Positions 45,608 through 54,062 of a DNA stretch of 64,000 nucleotides are shown here, piece after piece. The stretch is from Desertivirga brevis (GTDB lineage: Bacteria; Bacteroidota; Bacteroidia; Sphingobacteriales; Sphingobacteriaceae). The position numbers and the translations under genes were made by a program. The stretch lies in the NCBI RefSeq assembly GCF_017355835.1, contig NZ_JAFEWF010000005.1, forward strand, positions 310,001-374,000, given 5' to 3'. The first letter of the stretch is position 1. Every line of letters begins with the position of its first letter. Under the pieces are notes generated by a model, which did no database searches, was not told where the DNA came from, and saw only the letters and a list, made by a program, of their open reading frames with translations.

Positions 45608-47785
45608 ATGAAAAGAATTATCATGCTTTTTGTTGCGATGGCATTTGTTTTATCTGCCTTTGCACAAAACACTATTAAAATATTGATAAAAGACATAGAA
45701 TCAGCTGAGCCACTTATCGGTGTAACGGTTACTATTCCAAAAATTAATAAAGTAGCAATAACTGATACCAAGGGTGAAGCGGTTTTCTTAAATATCCCTA
45801 ACGGAGTATACGAAATACGGTACAGTTATATCGGCTATAAAACAAAAGAGGATAGAGTCTCACTCTTTGAAACAAAACCTGTTGATCTATTGGTTCTATT
45901 AGAAAAAGCAGAGGGAGAGGAGCTGGAGGAAGTTGTGGTTTCTACAACGCGTAGCAGCCGGACCATTGCTAATATCCCCACAAGGATCGAGGTTATCGCC
46001 GGAGAGGAGCTGGATGAAAAGGGGAACATGAAGCCGGGGGACATTCGTATGATTTTGAATGAAAGCACGGGTATTCAAACTCAACAAACGTCTGCAACCA
46101 GTGCAAATGCTTCTATTAGAATTCAGGGTCTGGATGGGCGATATACTCAAATACTCAAAGACGGCTTTCCTTTGTTTTCAGGAGCAGCAAGTGGACTGGG
46201 TTTATTACAGACGCCTCCATTAGACCTAAAACAGGTGGAAGTGATCAAAGGATCGGCTTCTACGCTATATGGAGGAGGTGCAATAGCAGGATTGGTAAAT
46301 CTAGTCAGTAAATCACCGAGAGAAGAACGTGAATTGAATTTTCATTTAAATGGTACCACAGCAGGAGGACTGGATTTGAATGGTTTTTATGCGGAGAGTT
46401 ACGGTAAAGCTGGACTAACAATATTTGCCGCAAGAAATAGCAATCGCCCTTATGCTCCTGGTAACGTTGACCTGACAGCCATTCCCGAGTTTTCGAGGTA
46501 TACATTTAATCCAAAACTCTTTCTTTTTCTAAATGAAAAGACTTCACTAAATATCGGGCTTAATTCAACTTTCGAAAAAAGGATTGGTGGAGATCTGCAT
46601 TACATAAATGGAAGTAATGATCCGGCTCACAGTTTTTTTGAGAAAAATATTACGGAGCGGATATCCAGCCAACTTTCTCTAAATCACAAAATGAACGGTC
46701 ACACCGCATTCAATTTTCGTAATAGCGTTAGTTATTTTAACAGGAGTATAAGTGTTCCGGGCTATGCCTTTAATGGTATACAATATGGATCATTTACAGA
46801 GGCAAACATTTCACTTAGTGGCAAACGATCGGAATGGATAGCAGGTTTAAACCTTTGGACAGACCAATTTAAAGAGAAATCGCGAAATTCATTTCCTTTA
46901 CGTGATTATTCACAAACTACAGTTGGTGCATTTGTTCAAAATAATATTCATATTACGGAATGGTTAGAGTTGGAAAGCGGCATAAGAACTGACTATGTAG
47001 CTGATTACGGATTTGTGTTGTTGCCTAGAGCATCAGGTTTAATCAAAATAACTGAGCAATTTAATTCAAGAATTGGCGGCGGCTTAGGCTATAAATCTCC
47101 AACTATCTTTACCGAAGAAAGTGAGCGAATTCAGTATCAAAATGTGCTGCCTGTTTCCAGTAACACTAATAAACTTGAAAAAAGTTACGGATTTAATTGG
47201 GATGTTAATTATCGTACCACTTTATTTAACGAGAGGGTTAGCCTTGGTATCAATCAACTTTTCTTTTATACTTTCCTAAATGCCCCATTGACGCTTGAGC
47301 AGCATGGTAACCACCAGTATAAATTTAACAACCTTGTTGGTCATATGGATACCCGCGGGATGGAAACAAACTTGAAATTAACATATCAGGACCTAAAATT
47401 ATTTTTAGGGTATAGTTTTACAGATGCTCAAATACATATAGGAAACGTTTTACGCGAAAACCCTCTTACAGCGAAGCATCGCTTAAATAATGTCCTGATG
47501 TATGAAGTGGAAGATAAATGGAAATTTGGCGCAGAAGCTTATTATTATAGCAAACAGAAGTTGAATGACGGAACCAATGGAAATCCGTACTGGATTTTTG
47601 GCTTTATGGCCGAAAAATTATGGGACAAGTTCTCGCTTTATATCAACTTTGAGAACTTCACTGACACCAGACAAACACGCTTTGACAGTATTTATACAGG
47701 AAGTATTTCTAATCCCGTTTTCAAAGACATTTATGCACCTTTAGATGGCTTTGTGGTGAATGGAGGGTTGAAACTTCGCCTATAA
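45608..47785 (+). CDS. TonB-dependent receptor, metal or siderophore type
   Basis: This is a 725-residue outer-membrane receptor. After the signal peptide (KRIIMLFVAMAFVLSAFAQ) comes a carboxypeptidase-D-like regulatory domain (EPLIGVTVTIPKINKVAITD), a TonB-box-like EEVVVSTTR, a plug (STGIQTQQTSATSANASIRI, EVIKGSASTLYGGGAIAGLV), and a 22-strand barrel ending in FVVNGGLKLRL. It lacks the SusC-specific motifs and has no SusD partner. Its small size and the Cys-rich neighbour point to metal or metallophore uptake. The ligand cannot be read from the sequence. Confidence 0.88.
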   Translation: MKRIIMLFVAMAFVLSAFAQNTIKILIKDIESAEPLIGVTVTIPKINKVAITDTKGEAVFLNIPNGVYEIRYSYIGYKTKEDRVSLFETKPVDLLVLLEKAEGEELEEVVVSTTRSSRTIANIPTRIEVIAGEELDEKGNMKPGDIRMILNESTGIQTQQTSATSANASIRIQGLDGRYTQILKDGFPLFSGAASGLGLLQTPPLDLKQVEVIKGSASTLYGGGAIAGLVNLVSKSPREERELNFHLNGTTAGGLDLNGFYAESYGKAGLTIFAARNSNRPYAPGNVDLTAIPEFSRYTFNPKLFLFLNEKTSLNIGLNSTFEKRIGGDLHYINGSNDPAHSFFEKNITERISSQLSLNHKMNGHTAFNFRNSVSYFNRSISVPGYAFNGIQYGSFTEANISLSGKRSEWIAGLNLWTDQFKEKSRNSFPLRDYSQTTVGAFVQNNIHITEWLELESGIRTDYVADYGFVLLPRASGLIKITEQFNSRIGGGLGYKSPTIFTEESERIQYQNVLPVSSNTNKLEKSYGFNWDVNYRTTLFNERVSLGINQLFFYTFLNAPLTLEQHGNHQYKFNNLVGHMDTRGMETNLKLTYQDLKLFLGYSFTDAQIHIGNVLRENPLTAKHRLNNVLMYEVEDKWKFGAEAYYYSKQKLNDGTNGNPYWIFGFMAEKLWDKFSLYINFENFTDTRQTRFDSIYTGSISNPVFKDIYAPLDGFVVNGGLKLRL

Positions 47786-47887
47786 TCGAGTAATTTATAA
47801 ATACAGAAACGCATTTCAAATTAAATCGATGTTATTATTTTTTAAATAATTTTACAATATTTGAATGCTTGCTCTTGAAAGACAAGC

Positions 47888-47915
47888 ACTTCACGGGTTT
47901 TTTGTGAAGTTTTTA
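47888..47915 (+). terminator. Terminator after the TonB-dependent receptor
   Basis: ACTTCAC (47888-47894) pairs with GTGAAGT (47904-47910), followed by TTTTT. A weaker hairpin (TGCTTG...CAAGCA) lies directly before it. It lies about 100 bases after the receptor gene. Confidence 0.65.
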
Positions 47916-47956
47916 GGTTTAGGTTAGCCTGCTGTCCCATACGGTAGGCTTTTTTA
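47915..47956 (+). ncRNA. Repeated structured element, copy 1 (hairpin with TCCCATA loop)
   Basis: AGGTTTAGGTT is followed by a 9-bp hairpin: AGCCTGCTG (47926-47934), loop TCCCATA, CGGTAGGCT (47942-47950), then a T-run. A second copy at 61830-61876 has the same lead sequence and loop, while stem differences keep pairing through G-T wobbles. It could be a short RNA with its own terminator or a shared terminator module. An AATATTTG sequence lies upstream (about 47857). The remaining spacer to 48139 shows nothing else I can support. Confidence 0.45.
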
Positions 47957-48139
47957 TTTCTTAACCATTATTAATGCTAATACATCTAATCATACAACCC
48001 TGGCTATCAAGATCTCCTCATTACTATTAAACCTTTGCTTGTGATATATGAACAGAAATAGATAATTCCTGCATTACTCTAGATGAAGGTCAACCGAAAC
48101 AATAATACTAATTTTTTTAGCATTTAAAGAGATCATTTA

Positions 48140-48147
48140 TAACTTTG
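48140..48147 (+). promoter_or_regulatory. Promoter -7 element TAACTTTG before the small SH3-like gene
   Basis: TAACTTTG fits TAnnTTTG and lies 28 bases before the start codon, with a T-run near the -33 position (about 48112-48118). Confidence 0.5.
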
Positions 48148-48174
48148 TCTTATTAGTATTAGTAAGGAGTTGCT

Positions 48175-48327
48175 ATGTTTTTCAAAGTATTATCAAAAGT
48201 AAGAGTAATTGCAACTGGACAAACAGGCATTGTAGCTTTCCCCTACCAAAAAGGCGAGAAAATTGTGGTTTCCATAGATCACGGAAAGGACAGATTGTTC
48301 GATGAAATGGAGCTGGAATATATTTAA
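48175..48327 (+). CDS. Small SH3/KOW-like protein (50 aa)
   Basis: This 50-residue frame is preceded by AAGGAG six bases before the ATG, a ribosome binding site stronger than any other I noticed here, and by a consensus -7 element. The protein (VRVIATGQTGIVAFPYQKG, EKIVVSIDHGKDRLFDEMELEYI) reads like a tiny five-stranded SH3 or KOW-type barrel with the VxVxxTGxxGxV opening. I do not know its function; such barrels bind RNA, DNA or protein. A 12-bp inverted repeat overlaps its last codons. Confidence 0.7.
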   Translation: MFFKVLSKVRVIATGQTGIVAFPYQKGEKIVVSIDHGKDRLFDEMELEYI

Positions 48328-48338
48328 TTCCAGCTCCA
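48308..48338. terminator. 12-bp inverted repeat across the stop codon of the small gene
   Basis: TGGAGCTGGAAT (48308-48319) and ATTCCAGCTCCA (48327-48338) form a perfect stem with a seven-base loop. The left arm lies inside the coding sequence and the stop codon TAA begins in the loop. T-runs are weak on both sides. It lies between two convergent genes and probably ends both transcripts or protects the mRNA end. Confidence 0.55.
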
Positions 48339-48439
48339 AACCTTGATATTCAAGAGAAACCTCCATGAGCAGAAACTCACAAACGAAGGATGAAAGTTTT
48401 AGAGAGGTACTTTCTGTCCTCTTAAAAACAATTAAACTT

Positions 48440-50659
48440 TCAGAAAAAAAGGCTTTCTATTTTAGCACGGTTGCCCACCATCCAAATCATATCGCCTTCT
48501 CTAAGTATAAAAGAACTTTCTGGATTCAATATCCTTTTACCTTCCCGTTCAACTGCTACCAGCAGTCCCTGTGCTTGTTCTCGGACGGAGGAATCTCTTA
48601 TACTTTTGTTACACAGAGGAGATCGGGAGGATATTGGCACTTTATGAAGTTGAATATTATTTCGGTAATCGTATTTCGGATCTTCATCCTCCTCGGTTTC
48701 CAGGAGATGCTTTAAAGTAGCAAGTTCCTCGTCTGTTCCAATTACAGTCAATTTATCGTACGGAAATAGACGTTCGTCTTTTCCTGGCGTTGTAATTACC
48801 CTTTTACCACGCTCAATCATAGCAACATTAACGCCATATTTTTCGCGAATAGCAAGCTCAATAAGGGTGCGACCGATGAAAGAAGAGTTTGCAGAAACCT
48901 GCATTGTAGCTAAGTGCGAATCCCAGGGAATAATTTTATTCTGAGACTGTTCAACCTCCCGGGCATTAAAATTTAAAACGAACCTGTTCTCCAGCCGGTT
49001 GTAAAAGCTGTTCAACCTTGATGAGAAGATAGCTAAGACAGCAACGACCAAGCCGGTTAAAATAATTACTGCTATAGTAGTTTCAAAAATACTAGTAACT
49101 AAAAATGCAACAAAGGTGATAGCGAACACTAGTCTTAGAAGTTCTAATGCAACCAAAGGACCACGAGAATATTGAGTATTTAACCAAAGGTGCGAATAAG
49201 CACGTTTCTCAATTCTTTTCGCTGCAAGACTCCAGAGAAATGGTGCCATAAGGATCATTGACAGTGTAAAGACAATACTTTTTGCCAGCAAATCCTGTTC
49301 AATATGTCGAAGAACGAAGGGCATGGCAACCCGAGAAACAAGCACGATTATCCCAATAAGGATAACTGACTGAATAAAGAAATTCCCCACATATGCTTTA
49401 AGTAAGATCTCCCAATCACTTGTAGTAGTAATACCTTGGGTGCTTGTACTGTAATTATTAATTGCAGCAATCCAACGGTTAGGCAGGTTACGCTCCAAGG
49501 CGCCATAGAAGGAATTTGAAGCCTTGATCAGGTAAGGCGTAGTAAAAGTGGTAAGAGCAGAAACAGCCACGGCAATAGGATAAAGGAAATCGCTGGTAAC
49601 TTTAAGGGTTAGGCCAAGGGTAGCTATTATAAAGGAAAACTCTCCGATTTGAGCGAGACTCATTCCTGCTTGCACCGAGGTTTTTAAGGGCTGTCCGGAT
49701 AGTAGGGCACCCAGTGAGGAACTTAAGAACTTTCCGCCGACTGTAACAACTGTTATAACCAAAATAGGTACAGCATAATCAACCAGAACCTGAGGATTGA
49801 TAAGCATTCCAACAGAAACAAAGAAAACCGCTGCAAAAAGGTCCTTTACTGAAAGCGTAAGATGTTCAATCTTTTCAGCATACACAGTTTCTGCGAGAAT
49901 AGAACCCATAATAAATGCACCTAGAGCAGGAGAGAAGCCAGCCTTTGTTGCGAAAATAACCATGGCCAGGCAAAGGGCAAGCGAAAGGATCAACATTGTT
50001 TCATCTGTCATGAAACGACTAACCTTTTTGAGCAAACTAGGTATAAGAAATATCCCTGAGACAAACCACAGAACCAGAAAAAAGCCCAGCTTAAGGATAG
50101 ATTCTAGCATTTCCAAGCCAGCGAAGTTTTGGCTAACTGCAATAGTGGTTAACAATACGAGGAGCAAGATTGCAACCAGATCCTCTACAATAAGGATTCC
50201 AAATACCAGACGCGCAAATTGCTTATGTTTTACACCTAACTCGTCAAAAGCTCTTATTATAATTGTAGTAGATGAAACAGAAAGGATACCACCGAGGAAA
50301 ATACTATCCATAGTATTCCATCCAAGGGCCTTTCCAGATAGGAAACCAAAAAGGAGCATGAAAACAACTTCCACAATAGCGGTTATAGAAGCCGCACCAC
50401 CAACTTTCAACAATTTCTTAAAGCTGAATTCGAGCCCAAGGTTGAAGAGCAGGAAGATCACCCCAATTTCTGCCCAGATAGCTATACTTTTTTCCTCTGA
50501 AACTGTAGGAATAAAAGAAAAATGAGGACCAACTAGAAATCCGGCTAGGATATAGCCCAGTACAAGCGGTTGTTTAATCCTTTTGAATATTAGGGTAGTA
50601 ATAGCGGCAGCGCCAAGAATAAGTCCGAGGTCAGTTATTAATTGAGGTAAATGTACCAT
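48440..50659 (-). CDS. Cation:proton antiporter, CPA2 (Kef-type) with RCK_C domain
   Basis: This 739-residue membrane protein has about 12 helices of the sodium/hydrogen exchanger fold in its first 390 residues (GYILAGFLVGPHF, LLFNLGLEF, SVSSTTIIIRAFDE, GILIVEDLVAILLLV, AGFSPALGAFIMGSIL, MSLAQIGEFSFIIA). Further membrane helices follow at about 415-560. The C-terminus has a TrkA-C/RCK_C-like domain (RSPLCNKSIRDSSVREQAQG ... LREGDMIWMVGNRAKIESLF) for ligand gating. It would exchange K+ or Na+ for H+ at the inner membrane. The full TrkA-N nucleotide-binding domain of KefB/C is not evident. Confidence 0.9.
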   Translation of the reverse strand: MVHLPQLITDLGLILGAAAITTLIFKRIKQPLVLGYILAGFLVGPHFSFIPTVSEEKSIAIWAEIGVIFLLFNLGLEFSFKKLLKVGGAASITAIVEVVFMLLFGFLSGKALGWNTMDSIFLGGILSVSSTTIIIRAFDELGVKHKQFARLVFGILIVEDLVAILLLVLLTTIAVSQNFAGLEMLESILKLGFFLVLWFVSGIFLIPSLLKKVSRFMTDETMLILSLALCLAMVIFATKAGFSPALGAFIMGSILAETVYAEKIEHLTLSVKDLFAAVFFVSVGMLINPQVLVDYAVPILVITVVTVGGKFLSSSLGALLSGQPLKTSVQAGMSLAQIGEFSFIIATLGLTLKVTSDFLYPIAVAVSALTTFTTPYLIKASNSFYGALERNLPNRWIAAINNYSTSTQGITTTSDWEILLKAYVGNFFIQSVILIGIIVLVSRVAMPFVLRHIEQDLLAKSIVFTLSMILMAPFLWSLAAKRIEKRAYSHLWLNTQYSRGPLVALELLRLVFAITFVAFLVTSIFETTIAVIILTGLVVAVLAIFSSRLNSFYNRLENRFVLNFNAREVEQSQNKIIPWDSHLATMQVSANSSFIGRTLIELAIREKYGVNVAMIERGKRVITTPGKDERLFPYDKLTVIGTDEELATLKHLLETEEDEDPKYDYRNNIQLHKVPISSRSPLCNKSIRDSSVREQAQGLLVAVEREGKRILNPESSFILREGDMIWMVGNRAKIESLFF

Positions 50660-51769
50660 CAGCGAAATATTTTATGAATGCCTTTCCAGTTAAAATAAAG
50701 AAAGGCACAAAGTGTTAGTTAGTAATAAGGGTATAATCAATCAAACAGTGGCCCACAGGCAATTGCTACATTTAGTGAAACAGATTCAATGTTTTTCAGT
50801 GTGATAAAAAACTCAAGTTCCCTGGTAAGAGGGGATTAAATAACCTTTGAATTCTCCATCTACCATAAAGAATGGAAGGGGTATAGTAGGATTTGATGTT
50901 TTAAAAAAAACAGGTGAATGATCTTGAAATAGCCAGAATCGGGCGCGTAGAACGAGGCTAAGAAGGATCCCGAATTTGCATTTAAATTAAATACAGGAAT
51001 GAAGGATTTTAAGTTTTGATCCTTAAGATTGATTTGTAATCGCGGTAGATGGTTAAGTAAAAGCTTTCCATGGTGCTTCGACTGGTCCTTAAAAGAAGAA
51101 TACTCCTGTTTATAATCAAAAACCTTCCCTCTAACATCCTGTTTTAATTTGAAAACATACCCCAACGAAAGCACCCAGAACGCAAATAGCGCCAGGTACT
51201 TAAAAGCAGCAAGGATCTGTTTCAACTTCATTGTTGCAAAACTAGGGGAATTAGTTCTAATTAATGTCTTTTGAAAAGCATGAAGCAGATAAGTAGATTG
51301 ATAAAACCTACTTTTTAAGAGCATTTTTTTCAAACTGACGGGGAGAACCACCCAAGAAACACAAGTCTTTACCTATTAAATGTTAGATCTTTTGAATTAA
51401 CGATTTTATAATATAAGTAATGGGGCGTTATCCTCATTTCTTTAATCGGGGTATAAAAAAAGGAAAAGCCGCCCCTTTACAACTTCACTTTCTACCCAAA
51501 TTCTGGTCCAGGAATAATTTACCCCTTTAGTTCGAGACAATGAGAAAAAGCTATTGATCATATTCTTCATATTATTGACCGATTTTAATAACGGATAAGC
51601 AGCCCGAATGTAAAATGGGCCTTTGTTCTTGCCTACCTTGCCAGGCATTGACCTGTGGGAGTTCGAATTCAAATAAACCAGACACGCTGACCTAACCAGT
51701 TATGAGTATTTTTTGTATTTTAGGGTAGCTAGGATAACTTATGACCAGACAATAATGGTAAATATATTG
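50660..51769. other. Gene-poor spacer of about 1.1 kb
   Basis: I find no confident gene here. A 7-bp hairpin GCCTTTC/GAAAGGC lies at 50680-50706. Two minus-strand frames (50860-51231 and 51442-51672) are possible but weak; only the first is listed separately. The base composition is AT-rich and no mobile-element remnants are evident. Confidence 0.5.
50860..51231 (-). CDS. Possible small membrane-anchored hypothetical protein
   Basis: From the ATG at 51231 this frame gives 123 residues with a credible N-terminal membrane anchor (LKQILAAFKYLALFAFWVLS) and then a polar region. The last 25 residues (IIHLFFLKHQILLYPFHSLW) look unlike a folded protein, so the frame could be broken near its end or be fortuitous. 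An upstream ATG at 51351 adds residues with no clear sense. No family recognised. Confidence 0.3.
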   Translation of the reverse strand: MKLKQILAAFKYLALFAFWVLSLGYVFKLKQDVRGKVFDYKQEYSSFKDQSKHHGKLLLNHLPRLQINLKDQNLKSFIPVFNLNANSGSFLASFYAPDSGYFKIIHLFFLKHQILLYPFHSLW

Positions 51770-52251
51770 ATGAAAAAAAAGACAATGACCCTCTCTTTTG
51801 ACCTCGATGATCTCCTTATTCCGGGAGTAAAGACATTTGAAACAGAAAAGCAATCTTTATATCAAAAGGTTCTAGGAATTGAGCAAATCAGGAAGGGAAC
51901 AATTGATCTTTTCAAAAAGCTCGGACAAGACGGACACTCTATTTATATTTACACAACATCTTTCCGTTCTATAGTGAAAATCAAGCTGATGTTCTTCTCC
52001 CATGGAATTCGAATAAAAAGGGTGATAAACCAACGAGTTCATGATAAAGAAATGAGAGAACACAGAAAAAATTATTCAAAATACCGCCCGCCTTTGGAAT
52101 TGATATTCATGTTGATGACTCGAAAGGTGTAGAAAATGAAGGGTATAAATTTAACTTTGCAACTATTATAATTGCAGAAAATGATTCTAAATGGCAGGAG
52201 AGTGTGCTTAGGGGAATCACATACTATGAAAATTTAACAATACCAAGATGA
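51770..52251 (+). pseudogene. HAD-like hydrolase gene with a -1 frameshift
   Basis: The first frame begins TLSFDLDDLLIPG, a HAD-like motif I (the DLDD type), and continues with DLFKKLGQDGHSIYIYTTS. Near 52088 the sequence falls out of frame and stops at 52130. Shifting back by one base near CCGCCCGCC restores FGIDIHVDDSKGVENEGYKF and NDSKWQESVLRG, a typical end for this family, with VDDS as the motif IV acidic pair. The restored frame ends in TGA at 52249-52251, overlapping the ATG of the methyltransferase as ATGA, which supports it as the true C-terminus. Either the gene is broken by one lost base, it is read by frameshifting, or the assembly has an error. Confidence 0.7.
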
Positions 52252-52853
52252 CAGAATTTTGGGAAGAAGCATTTAAGGAGAAGCAAGAAATGTGGGGACC
52301 TGAACCTTCTAAATCTACTTTGCTGATTAAGGATCTTTTTGTTAATAACGGAGTAAAGCAAGTTTTGATTCCAGGAATCGGATATGGTCGTAATGCTAAA
52401 ATATTTCTTAACCATGGGATGTCGGTAACAGGAATTGAAATTTCAGAAACGGCAATAAATATTGCGAAAAAACATTTCGGGAATTATCTTTCTATTTACC
52501 ATGGCTCTGTAACGGAAATGCCCTTTGATGATAAAAAATATGATGGAATATATTGCTATGCCCTAATTCACTTATTGGATCAGGAAGAACGAAAAGGACT
52601 GATCCAAGCCTGCTATAATCAACTTGAGGGCGGCGGATGGATGGCTTTTACCACTATAACGAAACAGGCAACAACCTATGGGCGGGGGAGGCAAATTAGT
52701 GAAGATAGGTTTGAAATGTTTGGTGGGGTAAAAATGTTCTTCTATGACGAAGGAACCATACAAGAAGAATTTGGAGATGCAGGCCTGTTTGAAGTCAGCA
52801 AGGTAGAGGAGAACTATCCTTTTTATCTCATAAAGTGTCGTAAGAGCGTTTGA
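52248..52853 (+). CDS. Class I SAM-dependent methyltransferase
   Basis: This 201-residue soluble protein has motif I VLIPGIGYGRNA, an acidic motif II VTGIEISETAI, motif III-like GSVTEMPFDDKKYDGIYC and a post-motif region with HLLDQEERKGLI. It resembles the TehB/thiopurine methyltransferase group, including the N-terminal WGPEPSK. Its start overlaps the stop of the restored HAD-like frame by four bases. The substrate is unknown; small toxic or metabolic compounds are typical of the group. Confidence 0.82.
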   Translation: MTEFWEEAFKEKQEMWGPEPSKSTLLIKDLFVNNGVKQVLIPGIGYGRNAKIFLNHGMSVTGIEISETAINIAKKHFGNYLSIYHGSVTEMPFDDKKYDGIYCYALIHLLDQEERKGLIQACYNQLEGGGWMAFTTITKQATTYGRGRQISEDRFEMFGGVKMFFYDEGTIQEEFGDAGLFEVSKVEENYPFYLIKCRKSV

Positions 52854-52924
52854 TGATTGAATTCCCATTGTTGTACCCATAACATCTTTGATGAGATGCC
52901 GAAGGCATTTAAATGATTGAAGAA

Positions 52925-53701
52925 TTAGTATTTAAGGAAGTCGGACAACACTCTGTCGAATCTGTTATCCATACAAGCACTTATATCGGTTGTAACGAAT
53001 TTCCCTTTGTAAAATAAGCTGAAAATAGTTGCAGGGCTGGGGGCGCATTGTGCTTGTTCCATTGTTTCTAGCTTAATCACTGTTAACGGAAGATGTCGCT
53101 TCGCTGCTGTTTTAACCAATGAAGTCTTAACATGAAATTCCGCAAAGGGACAACGGTTTGAATAAATGGCAACCAAGCCGTTCGTCTGGATGCTCTGATA
53201 ATCTAGCTTGGTCTTAAATTTTGGGTTTTCTGCACAAGGATTAATTTTTTTCACTAAAAGAACGAATCCCATTTCAAGCGAATCACAAACCTCAAACCCC
53301 TGTTGGATCAGCCATTTGGTATCACTCATAAAATGAAACTTTTTTTTACCTGCAACAGTTGCCAGCCCGTTTTTTCCATTATTCCTGGCATGATCCATAG
53401 CGGATTGGAGGAGCGCCTTCCCGTAGCCTTTGCCCTTGTACTGACCGGAAACCCAAAAACAATTGATTAAAAAGTAGTTTGGTGCCTCAACGGGCACCCA
53501 AGCTAGTTCAGAAGGTCCATACTCTATGAACACTTTTGCTCTTGCGTTTAACCGGCGAAAGACGTATCCGGTTTTAAACTCTCCACGTAGCCATTCTTTC
53601 TTTGCTTCGTAGCTTTCCGTACATTTCTTGTCCGAAATGGCACAACAAATATGTTCATTCGAGATATTTTCGAGATTAAGGTCTAAAAAGCTTTCCATCA
53701 T
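52925..53701 (-). CDS. GNAT acetyltransferase with YoaP-like C-terminal domain
   Basis: This is a 258-residue soluble protein. The N-terminal GNAT domain has the acetyl-CoA loop VSGQYKGKGYGKALLQSAMDHA. The C-terminal half (about 160-258; NGLVAIYSNRCPFAEFHVKTSLV, FYKGKFVTTDISACMDNRFDRVL) resembles the YoaP-like domain that accompanies some GNAT proteins. The substrate is unknown. A minus-strand promoter candidate lies upstream. It converges with the methyltransferase gene; a small hairpin, AGATGCC/GGCATTT (52894-52910), lies between them. Confidence 0.8.
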   Translation of the reverse strand: MMESFLDLNLENISNEHICCAISDKKCTESYEAKKEWLRGEFKTGYVFRRLNARAKVFIEYGPSELAWVPVEAPNYFLINCFWVSGQYKGKGYGKALLQSAMDHARNNGKNGLATVAGKKKFHFMSDTKWLIQQGFEVCDSLEMGFVLLVKKINPCAENPKFKTKLDYQSIQTNGLVAIYSNRCPFAEFHVKTSLVKTAAKRHLPLTVIKLETMEQAQCAPSPATIFSLFYKGKFVTTDISACMDNRFDRVLSDFLKY

Positions 53702-53824
53702 TCTTAAGATTTGATTCCCGATGCCGGCGTATGCCTGGAGGTACTCCTAAATTTACGTATAAAGAGAATATTATTAAATGAGTATTGTCATTTTCCCACA
53801 GCTAATTATCCTAATGGTAAAACA

Positions 53825-53832
53825 CAAATTTA
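53825..53832 (-). promoter_or_regulatory. Minus-strand -7 element TAAATTTG before the GNAT gene
   Basis: Read on the minus strand, TAAATTTG matches TAnnTTTG. It lies about 125 bases before the GNAT start. The rest of the 53702-53995 spacer has nothing else I can support. Confidence 0.35.
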
Positions 53833-53995
53833 GTACAAGCCATAGATCCCATCTTGTTGCTAAACGCCAAATATTACCTAAATGAATAGTACGACATTAA
53901 TGGTCATTAGGCTGTTGAATTGCTAAGTCTGATAGAGGTTAACATAACAGCAAGAGATTTGCATATATCACCTAATAGAGAGAATACTAAGGGGT

Positions 53996-54026
53996 TAAAT
54001 AAAACAGGCGCCATTTATAGCGCCTG
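53996..54026 (-). terminator. Terminator after the esterase-like lipoprotein gene
   Basis: CAGGCGC (54005-54011) pairs perfectly with GCGCCTG (54020-54026). On the minus strand the stem is followed by TTTTATTT, as expected for the gene that ends at 54063. Confidence 0.85.
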
Positions 54027-54062
54027 AAGTTTCAATATTTTCTAGAAATTGCAGATGAATTA

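Noticed and set aside
48365..48715. 116-codon plus-strand frame starting MSRNSQTKDE
   Set aside because: Most of it lies antisense to the antiporter C-terminus and the sequence has no protein-like pattern.
51442..51672. 76-codon minus-strand frame
   Set aside because: No recognisable features, no ribosome site, and the surrounding spacer looks non-coding. Could be real but not supportable.
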